Both the position numbers and the translations under genes were made by a program. From Chlorophyllum brunneum (lineage: Eukaryota; Basidiomycota; Agaricomycetes; Agaricales; Agaricaceae): a stretch of DNA of 64,000 nucleotides. The stretch's first letter is position 1. Each line of letters begins with the position of its first letter. The stretch spans positions 2,542,001 to 2,606,000 of the forward strand of contig OY756141.1 in the NCBI GenBank assembly GCA_963576785.1. Direction: 5' to 3'. Below are positions 33,420 through 46,294 of the stretch, one piece after another. The notes beneath the pieces are model-generated. The model worked only from the letters and a program-made list of their open reading frames with translations. It searched no databases and was not told the DNA's origin.

Positions 33420-36400
33420 GGGAACCAACGTCTGCCAAGGTGCGCAGTGTATAGATATTCTTCATTCAATTGACGCCCACCGCGATTACAGACACAAATA
33501 AGATCCACTATCCAGCGCCTGGGACAGCTGCAGGCAAAGAAAGATGCAGACGCAGCTATTACTCGCAAGGACATCGCAACGCTGCTTCAACAAGGGAGTG
33601 TTCCGCTGGCTCGCAGCAAGGCGCAGAAGCTAATACAGGAAGATTCACTGGCTGATTTGTTGGAGGTCTTGGAGCAGCAAGTCGGGACTTTGTTGGACCA
33701 CTTCTCGGAGTTGGATCAGAGGTTCGTCCCCTCAGCTTTTCGTGGCTACTTTACGTATGCTCAAAAAATGTTAGGTCGTCACCCAGCCCGACTCTCCTTG
33801 AGGCATCTTCGAGCATTATCTTTGCTGCACCGCTTACTCAAATTCAAGGTCAGTTCATATTTTTCTTCTCCTGTTTCCTTGTCAACCTACAGGTGTAGAC
33901 CTCAGAGCTTTAAGCAACTTGATATCCGAGCGGCTGGGACCAGATATCACGCGCTCTGCCAGGGACAACAAGGACAGCTCTGTATCACCTCGAGTGCTGC
34001 GAGCCGCATCACGGCCGATTGCGACTGTCACTCAGCTGGATGCCTATCTTGAAAAGCTTGCAAGAAGTTATGGAGTATTGTGGACGGCCGGGCCTCAACG
34101 GCAAGACTTGTACGTTTTGTGCAGACTCCCACGACTCCGAACTAATCTCAGCCGGCAGTGTCGACCCATTATCCGAAGTCCTGGACCCTGACACAACATC
34201 TTCGATAGACATGACACGGTTACGACATCTCTGCATTCAGGGTATGTGGCACATCCTTGGCTACTATCTTGTCCTCATAAGCGCCTTAGGTATTCCTGAT
34301 GAACCCAGCTGGCTTCGTCCCAGACTCTGGAAGTAAGCCGTTGTTTTCCCTGACTGATATTACCATACTAAATTCATGATAGATTGCTCATGGGTGTCCT
34401 TCCGGCCAACAAAGCTGCTTGGAAGAAAGAAATCACAAAACAACGAGATGCTTACTATGTACGTCCGCCCGTTTTGTTACCCGTCAGAGTACTCAATTTC
34501 TTGTAGGATCTTATACGACAGCTGCTACGGCCTATCACAGAACTTCCGCCTCCTACCTTTCCTATCTCCGGACAGGACGAAACGCTCCTTGAAGTTTACA
34601 AGCATCTAACACGTATACCTACCGAACTATTTGACCAATTGGATTCGGAGCCCGAGGACCTGGACACCTGTCCATTACACCGAAGTGCTAATGAGGAAAT
34701 TCACATACCATTCGCAAACTGCTTGGACATGCGGTTACACCTTATACGATGGTTAAATGAAAGCGATCAAAAACGTCCTACGCTTTCCCCTACGCCAGAA
34801 ATTAGACTGGAAGCAGACAATATGACACCCACAATCTCACTCACGGAACCTAATGCCCTTCCTAATGACAACAAGACACCCACCACTCTACTATCTCCCA
34901 AATCTATTACTCTTGGCAATGCAAGTCAGAGACACGCCTCTGCACTCCTCCGTTTGCTATATATACACGCATCAATTAATCCCGGAAACCTTTCACCCTA
35001 TGTTCCCTCACTGCTGGTGCCGTTGTACACTGCTCTGGTGCAAGAGATAGAGCCCGAAGATCTAGCACATGCTGAGGCTGATTCGTTCTGGCTTTTCGAA
35101 GCATTTGTTGCTGAGTTCGCTGAATTGGAAGACGAGGAGGGTTTGGATATCTGGATGAAACAACTTGGTGCAAGGCTAGGACAAAAAGACCCTCGGCTCC
35201 TAGAACAGTTGGTGCGTTTCATGCTTATGACCCCTCGAGATGGTTATTAATCATGTCACTCCCAGAATGATCTAGGATTACATCCCTCATCACCCCATTA
35301 CTCACGGTGAGCGGAATATTTGCCGACCTGTTGTCTTTGCTGATTTTATGTAGTCGATGGCTCTCCTCATTACTAACACACACACTACCGTTACCTGCTA
35401 TTTACCCAGTTTGGGACATAGTGTTGTCTCGCCTAGGTCGGGAACGTGGCAAACACCCACGCCTTCAATCACTAATTGAGATCTGCACTGCTATGTTGAT
35501 CGCGGTAAAGCCACTCATTTTCAAGTGCGTGTCGCTTCTTCATGCCTTGTTTCACATTTGACATTCAACCATTAGGCAACAGAAAGCCTCTGGTCTCTGG
35601 GATGAAGACCATCTGAATCCCCGTGTACAACTAGGCGAGGGATTTCTTGAGGCCCTCGCGATCCTCCAATCATATCCCATCGACCTATTAGGTGGAATAG
35701 ATACCATTCTTCAGCTTACGGTAGATTCGGACCGCCACCAGCCACCACGCTCGACGAATAGCGCCGGAAAGATGGGTCAATCGGGAATAGGCGCTCGCAT
35801 CAAAGTTACAATGTGGAAAGGGTTTACAAATCAAATTGACTCTCCCGCACAATCTGACGATGACGAAGACAGTGATGAAGAAAGTGAAAGTGACAGCGAG
35901 GAAGATATGGACGACGGTAATGATACGGAAACTCCTAGCAGGGACTCACAGGCCAATAGCTTGACCTCCCGAATCGCCACTACAGTTTGGAGAGGAATCA
36001 CTAATCAATCTTCGATGGATGCTCCACCTTCCCCCATCCTTAACCCATCGCCAGACGCATCACGACCTCCTGCCTCAGTCAGGGGACACACGGAGCCGTC
36101 GTTATCTCCCGGTCCTCCGAAGGAGAGCTCCAACTCTGCCCCTGCGAGCTTATGGACGTACACGGAGAAACTGAAAGATTCCGATACCATGGCGGCGCTA
36201 TCCAAACTAAGCAGCAACTGGCGAGCGAAGGCGATGTTGTCTCCTTGGGGTCGGCCAAAAGAACAGGATTCTGCGCCGCTTGCCCCTCTTCCCCAGGAGA
36301 CCCAGAGTGCGATGACCAGTCCTGTACAAAGGAATGTCGACTCGGAATTCAAGCGAAGCTCATTGCCGATCTATGATCATACTGGTGCACTCTACACTCC

Positions 36401-37562
36401 ACCGCCACGGCCTAGCTTCTTCCGCAATCCTCGCGATAGTTTTATACCTGTTGAAGCAGCAATCTTGTCATTTTCCCCGACAGAGGTGTCGCAGAAGGAC
36501 GATTCTACCACAAGCGAGAAGTCGAGCGGAGGACTGCTTGAAAAAACCCGCAATTTGCAGTCATCTTTGATGTCCTTGGCGAGGACGCCTTCACCCAGAC
36601 CACCACCGCCTACAACTCCCAAAGCCGCACCACGACCCCTTCTCCTGAACTCATCTTCTCTAATCACTTCTCACGTTAGTGGAAGATCGAAAAACGACGG
36701 TGGTGAAGACTGGACTGATGTGATGAAGCTCCGTAACTCACACCTACATAGGGACTCGACGTCATCTCTATCTTCTCTCTCACCCTCTGACGCAATCCAC
36801 CGAAGCCAAACTCGCTCTGAATACGACTCAGACGCCGGTACCAGTAGAATTGTCCCTCTTAACCGAAGATCTGTTTCACCTATGGCACTCGCATCCAAGT
36901 CATATCACCCTCGTCCCCCCTCGAGCACTTCAACAGCTTCGTCTGAACAGACGGTGCCTCCAACGCCAGCAAAAGACATCTCAACTGAACGTCAAGACAT
37001 AGTTAATGTCGCATCACCCAAGGACGAAGAAATCACACCCAATGGCAAAGCTGACCCCTCTGTTCCCTCAGAACACGCCTCGCTGGTGCGTAAATCATAT
37101 CGAAGGAAGCTTGAACCCGCCTTCAGTCTCCCAGGTGATACATCGGACTCTTCTGTTGGGGGCATAGGCTCTCGGACAGTGCGATTGAGAACTAAGCGCT
37201 ACCCACCCCGACTGGACGCCCTCCAGATCGACAACACCCCCCAGAACGAAGATAACAGAGTGGCAAGTCCGTCGAACCTAGTGGTCCCATGGCCTAGCGA
37301 AGACCAGGAAACAGCTACTACGCCAAGGGCGACCTCGTTCGATACCAGCGTTCCACCATCTTCACCACTCAAATCACCCAAGGCCAAGGACGAGAGACCC
37401 AGGAAGATCTCCAGCAATTCTCGGCACCGCAAACTTTCGAATAACAACCGAGAAGGCGTACGTCGGAGCAGGGCGGACAGTGCAGCGGAGGATGGGGACG
37501 ATGAGGGCTATGATGATCTACTAAGCGCGTATGAGAGTGAAGAAAACAGCTCTACTGTCTAG
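33420..37562 (+). CDS. IST1-domain / TBC-domain fusion protein with long disordered tail
   Basis: Exons splice to MTTWEPTSAK and TQIRSTIQRLGQLQAKKDAD, then ITRKDIATLLQQGSVPLARS, KAQKLIQEDSLADLLEVLEQ, SPSPTLLEASSSIIFAAPLT, LISERLGPDITRSARDN and SPRVLRAASRPIATVTQLDA. This is a complete IST1 (Vps4 regulator, ESCRT-III-like) domain. Without any intergenic gap the frame continues through DPLSEVLDPDTTSSIDMTRL and GIPDEPSWLRPRLWKLLMGV to KEITKQRDAYYDLIRQLLRP, then HASALLRLLYIHASINPG, ADSFWLFEAFVAEFAE and LPLPAIYPVWDIVLSR: a TBC Rab-GAP-like domain, closest in feel to Oca5. The last ~600 residues are acidic and Ser/Pro-rich. IST1 and TBC are normally separate proteins; two abutting genes, or a mis-drawn intron near 34111-34160, are alternatives. 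Confidence 0.65.
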
Positions 37563-38379
37563 TCAGGTTATCTGTGCTTTCAAGTTCTGGTTGAGGTTAT
37601 TGCTTTCGTTCCGTCGGACAATAGTGTGAGAATTATCGATGCAATTTCTATTCCTGTTTATTTAGGTACCGGGTCTGTTCGCTATGCGTCGTACGTGTAT
37701 TTAGGGTGCGGATCTATTAAGGTTTAAACCCCGATCCATCCGGGTGTGGCGATCTGAGGTTGCTGTACCGACACTGGCTCTCTGCATCTCGATACCTCTG
37801 ACGACTTGTTTCTCGGTAGGCTCTGCTGCTGGGAGCCGAAATATGACTGACCGTAGCCCTGCAGGTTTGAAGGAATGCTCATTCCAGCCCCACTCCATCG
37901 ATCTCACGTGCCATAAGCAAGGACGGGTCTGAACGTCCTACACTGGGATTTCCGGTTTGCCATCTGCCGTGAATGGTACTTACAAGAACTGGGGTACAAC
38001 GCAGGACGGAGATTATCCGCCAGGCGCAGCAATCTGGAAGGACAAAAAAGTCAGACCCATAACGAACGGGGAACATGCACAGGCGCTTGAGACAGCTGCG
38101 CCTCATAGGACAATGCACTGGTAATGCACTCTACATAGATTTGGTATGACTCTAACTCCTACCTGTCTAGGCCCTTCGTAGTTCTAACCTGCGATCACCC
38201 TACTTGACGATCTCATGCCATACTCCGCCTCTACACGCGGGAATCGACCCCTTACCGTCCACAATCAAGGCACATGTTTGCGGTATGGAATTCGTACTCA
38301 GACCACGGGTACTGGCGCTTATACGTCGTATATCAAGGAGGTGTATAACCATCCAACGAAAAACGAAAGAGGGTCCATC
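37563..38379. other. intergenic, left border of the NYN array
   Basis: About 800 bp without a recognisable gene. It contains CACGTG near 37906 and should hold the promoter of the first NYN gene. I searched by eye for a NYN or LOTUS remnant and found none. Confidence 0.45.
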
Positions 38380-40238
38380 ATGCAACAGGAGCCAGCAGTA
38401 GCAATTTTCTGGGACTTTGGCAAGTACACTTTGAGTTTACTACTGCACATCAATTGTTGATGACACCGGCCTGATAGAGACCGCGAGAATTAAGGGCCCG
38501 GTTTCTGGGTATCAAGTTGCCAGAAGCCTGGCCGACGTGGCCAGTACCTTTGGTATCGTGAGGTCGTTTCGAACCTACCTGGATGTAGTGAACCAGATCG
38601 ACCCTGCCTTCGCCTCTGTACGGAGGGAGCTGCATTCATCTGGCGTCACGATCATTGATTGTCCAAGTAATTCAAGAAAGGATATCGCCGACAAGGCGAT
38701 GATCGGTGAGCTCACATAGAAGTTTAATGAGGTGTTCTCCGGCTGAAGTGACTATGACAGTCGACATGCTAAGTGTAATAATGGACCACCCTCCTCCATA
38801 TACAATTGTCGTTGCCACGAGTGATCGTGATCTTTCCTACACTCTCGCCACCCTCCGTCTGCGGCGGTACAAGGTCGTACTAGTATGCCCCTCCTACACG
38901 GACGAGGGCCTAGTTATGCAAGCTGATGAAAGTGTTGACTGGGGCAGCCAGGTTCTCGGCATCAGTGACAATGATGGTTCATCTTTGTCGTCGTCTTCCT
39001 CCTCCTCCTCCTCGTCCACTGGGGCTCTTTCTTATGCGAGTTTCACCCCCCGCGATAACTCCCAAAGATCGACTGCAACTCACCGAGGAAACCCTCGTAC
39101 CACTTTGAAGGGATCCAAGCCCCGCCACGCTCCTATTCCAGAACGCCAAGCGCAGAAAGGCGAAAAGATTCACATCCGGTCGAAACCTCAAGATGGAAGA
39201 GATGAGGCTAGTGTGCTCTCAGAAGGGTCAGCTCCCGCTTCGCCAAGGGCCTCCACGCCCAACCCCCTCCTCCGCCCGGGTTCTTCCACAACCAGGAGTG
39301 ATGGGGCCACCACCTTTACCCCGTCACCCCTTCTTAATAAGACTCCTGCTGAAATGCAGACCGGAAAGGGGGCCACGGCCACTGATTTGAAGCTTCGAGC
39401 TCGATCTGGAACAGTTTCTGGCTCTTTCTTCCCTCCGGTGCCGAGTTTTCCTCTCGAATCATATCCTCTAGCCAATGCCACAACTACCATGGAGCACAAG
39501 AAGAATTCTCCATCCTCTCAGTCAACAGAGGACTTCTTGGTTGTGGATCACCCAGCCCCTCAACACACGAAGGATGGGCCACCAAACCCTGCAGAGGGTG
39601 GCTCTGGCCGCGTCGCTCCGATTACCCTATCGGGTTCTCGAGTCGCTGAACCCACCAACCCTCCAACTGTAAATCCGACGACTTCCCCTGGGTCTTCGCC
39701 TCACTTGGTTCCTGTTCCGGCTGGTACATTTGTCGTAACGAGCCGGACTCCAACCATGCAGGCGCCACCTGCTGTACCTTCTCAAAGTAGCGTTGTACAT
39801 CGTGCTCCAATCACAGCGGCACCTATCGTTGATGTTCCTGCGACCGCTGTGTCTTCTCCGGTCCCTACACCGGCGCGGATGGCCACTGCACCAGCATCCT
39901 CCTCTGTGGCGGGCGCTGTCCCGCCACTGCTGACTGCCCAGACGACTCTCCCCACGCCTGCCATCGCACCGCCGCTAGCAGCACGGACATTTACCCCACA
40001 AACCGAAAAATACCGTATATTAGTCAGATGCCTACAGGCCTATCGCCGTAACGGAGAAGCTTGGCCGAATCAGTCTGGTGTCGCAGCAGCAATCGTTCAT
40101 GAAAACAACCACTTCTACCAGTCTGTACGAGTGACTAAATGGGGTCAGTATGCTTCTCAGGCCGTTACAGACGGCATCATTATCAAAAAGGGAGACAAGA
40201 TATCCCTTACAGAGGATTGGGTAAATGGAATTGTGTAG
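38380..40238 (+). CDS. NYN-LOTUS protein A1 (MARF1-like)
   Basis: First of six tandem paralogs, about 580 residues. Exons 38380-38419, 38478-38705 and 38761-40238; intron 1 uses a GC donor (GCAAGT). N-terminal NYN domain: VAIFWDFET, YQVARSLADVASTFGIVRSF, RRELHSSGVTIIDCP, DIADKAMI, then VDMLSVIMDH and ATSDRDLSYTLATLRLRRYK. All three acidic positions expected for a PIN/NYN RNase (D in FWD, D in ADK, first D in SDRD) are present. A ~350-residue Ser/Pro/Thr-rich linker includes a polyserine run. The C-terminal ~75 residues (ILVRCLQAYRR ... VTKWGQYASQAVTDGIIIKK) look like an OST-HTH/LOTUS winged helix. An RNA-cleaving or RNA-guided role is inferred from MARF1. No signal peptide or membrane helix. 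Confidence 0.8.
38986..39022 (+). repeat. TCC/TCG triplet tract encoding polyserine
   Basis: A run of TCN codons (mostly TCC and TCG) in the A1 linker encodes about 12 consecutive serines. It is an in-frame microsatellite, absent from the other five paralogs. Confidence 0.8.
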
Positions 40239-40930
40239 TTTCCGGCTGTCCAACGTTTTATAGTTTTATAGTTCCTGTGTGATTCCTTGTACCAAGGTTT
40301 GTGCCTCAGTGCAGAGCTTCAGTCATTCTCTGCTTCGGTGGAAGAATACTAACGTATGCATGGGACCTCACATAATTATTCCATGAAGGTTGAATGACTC
40401 TAAGTCCCACTGCGAAAGTTTTCACGATCGAAATGTTCAAATCCTAACGGACCTTGATCAAGTGATGACTGACTCCAGCAGGGAAGACATAAACACACGA
40501 TGACAAATAAGTTTTCTGGTTTATGTTGCAGTTCTGCTCATCTGTACAGCATTTACTCTCGGCAAAAGTACCCGTTCACGGCGCACTTGGCCCTATTCCA
40601 GCCCCTATCAGCAGCAGGCCTATCTATCCAATCGTGTTTGAATGCTGGGAAGGTGCATATTATTATAACGTCCTTGGGTCGACTCTCAGTAAAAGCAAAA
40701 CAAAGTCGGGATAGGCTCTTTGCGCCACATGGAGAGCTTCCTTGAAAAAGGTATCCTTGAATGCACGAACTACGTGTTGAAATAGACAGCTGTGGGAAGG
40801 AGGGCGTCCATCAACTCGGAAGTTGAGCGGCGCAAGGTAGGTGCAGTCAAGGTGATCAAGAACAAAGAACCACAAGGTTACACGCCCTTTACTGGTGTTT
40901 GTGGGCGCTCGTTTTACTTTGACCTTGACC
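40239..40930. other. spacer between NYN genes A1 and A2
   Basis: About 690 bp, the longest spacer in the array. No NYN or LOTUS remnant was recognised. An 89-codon reverse frame (40663-40932) overlaps the A2 start and has no domain. Confidence 0.45.
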
Positions 40931-42347
40931 ATGCACGAGCGTTCCGATAATGTTGCGATTTTCTGGGATTACGGTCTGGAAACGATTTCCTTCGTTACTT
41001 CGCCCATTCTGATGATTTGTTTTTATTAGAAAATTGTCCAGCCCCAGCGGGTACTTCTGGCTGGGGGATCGCGAAGGAGATTCGTCAGGTGGCTCAGGTC
41101 TATGGTAGCATCAAGTCTTTCCGGGCCTACCTAGAACTACCCGAGCAATCCGGTTCTCCCGAATCAAGATCGTTTCAGCTCCGTTCTGAACTCCAAGCCT
41201 CCGGCGTATCTCTGACAGATTGCCCACACAATGGACGTAAGGATGTTGCGGACAAGATGATACTCGGTTCGTAGTATGGTCCCCTCAGTTATACGCTCAG
41301 TCGCTCAGACAACATTGGCTAGTTGATATGATGGCCCATGCCATTGACAATCCCGCCCCATGGACCTATCTTCTGATTACGGGGGACAGGGACTTCGCCT
41401 ACGCCGTCTCTGTGCTGGGGCTCCGTTGTTACCAAGTCGTTCTGGTTTCACCTCGGACTGCTCACATCAGCCTGAAATCCCAGGCCTCGACCTGTTTAGA
41501 CTGGAGTCATATTCTGGAGAGATTGACAATGGGATCGTCCCGTAGGCCGGGCCAGGCTCAGGAGCCCCAATCTACCTCTCAACTTACCCCTCATGGTGCA
41601 CCAATTGAAAGGCCGCCACCCATCAAAAGTCCGCCCAGAGGAAGAAATCTATCGTTTTCGGATCATGACGACTACAACAGCAACGGGGAAATAGACTCAA
41701 ACCATTTCAGACCTGTCCGACGGTGCCGCGGCTTATCAATGTCATCGTCAGATGGCTCACAGAATGGGACCCTCGAATCTCGCGGTTCTACGACGCACAC
41801 GGCATATTTCTCTGCACGAGATACACCCGTACCTTCTCCGCCCCCTGTCCCCACGGTGAAACCTACACGTAGTGGCTCTTCTGCGCCTGGCCTACTAATC
41901 AGTCGGCAAGTAGCGAGCACAATGCCTGGAGATTTCTTACCTACAAGACCACTCACCTTCGGCACCACAAGCGGCTTATCAGCAGCAGCACCCACATCCA
42001 AAGCTTCCGCTCAAGTCGGTTCATCACCTCCCTCCCCTGCAAAACATACAGCAGCTACTGTTCACTTGTCCCCTCCTACTCCGAGTCGGCCTGCTATCCC
42101 AAATCCACCCAGTCCGAAACCCATTCCATATATTTTCCAGCCGCTAGTTGTACTCCTTAGAGAGTATCAGATAATGGGCTTTTGGCGCCCTTCGCGCGCG
42201 GCTATCGCCCAAGTATTAGACCAGTACGCTCAAATATACCCTCAGGCCAAGGTCGAGCGCTTCGGTCAGTACATTGCTCTGGCGGAAAAACACAAAATTG
42301 TCACTCAGACCGCGGAATGGATCGCATTGAGACCCGAGTGGTCTTGA
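40931..42347 (+). CDS. NYN-LOTUS protein A2 (MARF1-like)
   Basis: About 434 residues; exons 40931-40973, 41030-41266 and 41323-42347, with intron positions and phases as in A1. Its NYN domain is the most canonical of the six: VAIFWDYENCPAPAG matches the FWDIENC start of MARF1, followed by SIKSFRAYLE, LRSELQASGVSLTDCP, DVADKMIL, VDMMAHAIDN and ITGDRDFAYAVSVLGLRCYQ. All three catalytic Asp positions and the Asn after FWD are kept. The shorter linker is Ser/Pro-rich. The LOTUS-like end is FQPLVVLLREYQIMGFWRPS through VERFGQYIALAEKHKIVTQT. Best candidate in the array for an active nuclease. Confidence 0.82.
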
Positions 42348-42712
42348 TATATACATTATGGGATATGTTGTCGAATCTATTGCACCTCTTCTGGATACTA
42401 TACGTCATTTATACTCGCCTGGGATTTCGAGATTCCATCCTATCTACTAACAGAGTGTCTTATACTCGGATAAGTAATTAAGTAGTTGCATCTGATTAAG
42501 AAGGGCGTCCGCGCCAATTGACGAAGTCTACCTGTCATCGACTCCGCCTTCCTTGGGCGCTGAAACTTTTCTTGTTCTCAGGCTCTTTTCCCAGAGTGCT
42601 CAAGCGCTCAAGGCTGTGATGAACCACTGAACACCTAGACCCGCTATCTACTATCACATTACTCGAGTACCACACTGCCGCATGGCAATAGCACGCTTTG
42701 CCTCCACCCACC
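42348..42712. other. spacer between NYN genes A2 and A3
   Basis: 365 bp, with an AT-rich first part after the A2 stop and a pyrimidine-rich stretch before the A3 start. Nothing else recognised. Confidence 0.45.
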
Positions 42713-44590
42713 ATGCCTAACAAGACACACGGGGATGTGGCGGTTTTCTGGGATCTGGGTCAGTTCATTGGCATTCTATACTGACCACAATTACAGGGAT
42801 TTTGAGCTTAAGGATCCCCCAGATACGTGTTCTATCCACGGGTCCAATTCGGGCTATGAAGTTGTTGACAAAATCCGTGTTTTGTCCCAACAATTGGGCA
42901 CTGTGAGGATTTTCAGGGGTTATGCGGATCTGACAGACTTGAGGCCACCAACCACACTTCAGCTAAGGTCAGAGCTCCAATCGTCTGGAGTCTCCTTAGT
43001 TGATTGCCCGGCCGTGGCGCGCAGGAGCATCTCAAGCAAAACCATGATAGGTGAGTGTTACTTCACGTTACAGCCCATACGACTTACTCCGAGCTGTTAG
43101 TTGATATGCTAACTCACGCCGCGGACAACCCTCCCCCCACGACCTTTCTCGTTATTGCCGGCAATAATGACCTTGCCTATGCGATATCCGTACTACGGTT
43201 GCGACGATATGATGTTGTTTTGGTCTGCCCGAAGAGTCGTGTGGGCCAGCATTCTCAAGCGTCGCTGTATCTTGACTGGTATCATGACGTCCTCGGTGCC
43301 GATTCGACGGTCGCTGATGATTCGCTACATTCCGCTAGAGATTCACAACGTCCTCAACCCTCCACTAGCGGCGCTACAGAGACTCCAACGACCCCACCCG
43401 ATCGAATCAAGGCTTCATCAACCCCTGAGCAACCTCAGGAGCAGAAACCGGCAGCAGGCAACGACCCTCTCGAACCAGCTGTCCGTCGAGACCCAGATGG
43501 GCCCATACCCCTTGCAGAAATTGTCAACGACTGGCATGAGGATGAAGATACAGACACTCCACCGCCTGAAGAACTTGTTTTACATAGTCCTCCAGCAACA
43601 CAGGATGCCCCGCCATTCCGGGAGAAGGATGGACTGGAATATCTACGCTCGCAGTCTTTGACTCCAAATAGGGTTCCTGAGATTCAGCGTCCGTTGTCGG
43701 CGCCTCCCTCATATTCGAGTTTTTCACCCGCACCAAGTCCAGTATCGGAGGATATATGCGGGCCGCCAGCGTCCCGACCTTTCGATCCACCCTGGTACAC
43801 ACAGGAAGAACCCTTCGACGAGACTGTGGACGAGTCTTCAGACTTCCACTACCCAACTTCACAGCCACAAACTCCTGGAAGTACTTCTGCGAGTACGGTT
43901 ACTCCCCGAAACGGGAGCTTCGCGGCGACTCGTGTCTTTTTCCCTGCTCCCATTTCTGAAGTCACTGTACCACCCAAGTTACCAACGAGTATGGCGGCGT
44001 CTGCATTACTGGGCTTAGGGTCGCTTCCTCCTTCCACTCAACCTATATCATCCACCACCCAGACACACAACGTACTCCCACCATTGAGTTCTAAACAGGC
44101 GGTATCAGTGTCCTCAAAAACTCTGCCGTCCTCACCTGCGTTGTCGTCGGATACTGTGGGGCCGCCATCTTTTCAACAGGAGCCGACAGTGCCACGAGTG
44201 CAAACCCCTTCAGCGGAATCATCACCAATGCCTACTTCAACACCTGTGCCGATACCATCGAAATCAATATCACCCATGACAATGGCATCCCCACAGCCAC
44301 CCCCCACGCGAGTTCGTCCCCCAGCACCAGTAGTCGTGCCTAATCACTTCAAAGCTCTTGTCGCAAAGTTACAGGAGTGCCGAGCTCAAGGAGATGTCAA
44401 ACCTTTCCGACCCGGCCTCGCGGCCGAAATGGTCAGCTCCCATGGTGCCGACTTGCGTGAAGTTGGCGCTTCGACTTTTACAGGGTACGCGCAGGCAGCA
44501 GAACAAGCGGGCATTGTAGAGTTGCCTGGACCGGGAGAAGGGATGTGGGTCGCTCTGCGTTCCGAGTTTTATGACTACCCAGCTTCGTAG
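42713..44590 (+). CDS. NYN-LOTUS protein A3, altered active site
   Basis: About 590 residues. Start MPNKTHGDVAVFWDL joins, across an intron with acceptor CCCCAG near 42834, DTCSIHGSNSGYEVVDKIRV. Then GTVRIFRGYADL, LRSELQSSGVSLVDCP, SISSKTMI and VDMLTHAADN, IAGNNDLAYAISVLRLRRYD. Compared with A1 and A2, the ADK Asp is replaced (SSK) and the catalytic Asp of GDRD is Asn (GNND), so cleavage activity is doubtful. The linker is long, Pro/Ser-rich and partly acidic (DEDTDTPPPEEL). LOTUS-like C-terminus: FKALVAKLQECRAQGDVKPF to TFTGYAQAAEQAGIVELPG. Confidence 0.78.
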
Positions 44591-44773
44591 GTGGTACTAG
44601 AATCTGGGTGAATGGATATTTTGTATCTCTGATTTATGTAATCTAGCTGTGTGTATTTTCATATGTTTTAGTTTGTGTACCTCTTCCAACACCGGAATAG
44701 CTGCCGGATTGCCGTTCAGACCTCGTTGCATACTTGATCAATTGTCATTCAGCCCAATACTTTCGTCCGAGTA

Positions 44774-46138
44774 ATGCCTCAGCCTAAGATCAGGGTGTTC
44801 TGGGACCTTGGTATGTTTGTAAACGACTTTGATCGAATGGCGCACAACGAACCGTGACACCAACATCAATCCACACCTTAGATACCTGTTTACCGCCTAC
44901 TTCCCATGCATCTCCCCGGGAGATTTTGAACGACGTCCGGTCGTTTACCAGTCATTTCGGCGTCGTTACGAACATCAAGGCGTATTGGGACAGCAACAAA
45001 CCCGAGGTAACTTCGGAGGGTCTTCGAGTTGCAATGGCCTCCATAGGGGTGACACTTGTAGACTGTTCCTTAACGCAAGGGTATACAGGGAACGCCTTAA
45101 CGCGCACATTGATTGGTGAGACCGATTGTTTGACCATGTTAAACGATTATCTAAATATCAATACTAGTGGATGTTTTGGTCTCAGCGATTGACGAGGCAG
45201 CAAGTACAGGCACACCAACAGAAGACATTATCATGATCTTCTCTGGCGATGAAAGTATTCTCTACCCGATCTCCCTCCTCATGTTCCGCAATTACACTGT
45301 TTTCCTTGTGGTCCCGGACGAAAATCAGCCATTCCAAGCTACCCAGATATTTAACTGGCATAGGGATGTCTTGGGTATCAAGCCTGAAAAACCTATTCCC
45401 CCTCCCAAAACCACCGAAACTGCGCAGACTCGAGAATGGATTGTGTATGGAAAACACGTACCTCAAAGACCAGTGACATCGGACCCTACTCCTGCAACGC
45501 CGAGGAGTAGTTCCAGATCCCTGCCTTCAACTGAATCGTCATTAGCATCTCGTGCGTCTTCGGCTCTGGGCTCACATCCGGCCAGGGCGGCTTCGAGAGG
45601 GTCCCACACAAGGGATGTTGCATCCACCTTGAGGGTTGGCGTAACCAATGACCGCACGCAAATGTTCGGTCAAATCCTCCCACAACCAGAGCCTGAGGGA
45701 TATACCAGAAGCGATCCAGGGGGACGTGGGGGTTGGAATGCGAATGGCATCTGGACTGCGGGTGGATGGGAGGTGGATGATGATAGTTTGCTTCGAGAGC
45801 CGAGAACCCGCAAGAACAAATCAAATCCGGAGGTCGAGTGGAACCCCAAGGGGCCAAGACAGTCACCTCAACGCGAATTGGACCCACCGCAGGAAGTACC
45901 TCTGGCAGTGTTTGAACCACTTCTGCGGGTTTTGCAAGAGACCAAAAGACGGACTATGGGTAGAGCTAGATTGGCGGAGGAGATGGCGAGGCACAAGAGC
46001 ATATACAAGGAAGCTGGTGTGAAAGGCTTTGCCGAATACATTGCCCTTGCGGTCACAAGAGAGCTTGTCGTCGCTGGGGGGGTCGATAACAATCTGTATG
46101 TCAAGCTGCATCCAAAGGTGAGGAGGGAACGAGGGTAG
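44774..46138 (+). CDS. NYN-LOTUS protein B1, altered active site, GW-rich linker
   Basis: First gene of the second subfamily. MPQPKIRVFWDL splices to DTCLPPTSHASPREILNDVR, FGVVTNIKAYWD, VAMASIGVTLVDCSLTQGYT and GNALTRTLI, then VDVLVSAIDE and IFSGDESILYPISLLMFRNY. The second acidic position is Asn (GNAL); the GDES Asp remains. The linker holds a Gly/Trp cluster near 45718-45780 (GRGGWNANGIWTAGGWEVDD). LOTUS-like C-terminus: FEPLLRVLQETKRRTMGRAR to GFAEYIALAVTRELVVAGG. Introns match A1-A3 in place and phase. The shared opening MPQPK(I/L) with B2 points to recent duplication. Confidence 0.78.
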
Positions 46139-46294
46139 CTAGCTGCGGGCTGGATGCATGTCGATTTTTTGTGTAGCGCATGTAGTATTCAGGTCTTCGC
46201 GGGTCTTGCCGTCTGGTGCACATCACGGTGTGAAGCTCATCTGAGTCCTGCCACCCACTCTCTGGTCAGCTCCCTCATCCCCTTGCTTTCCATC

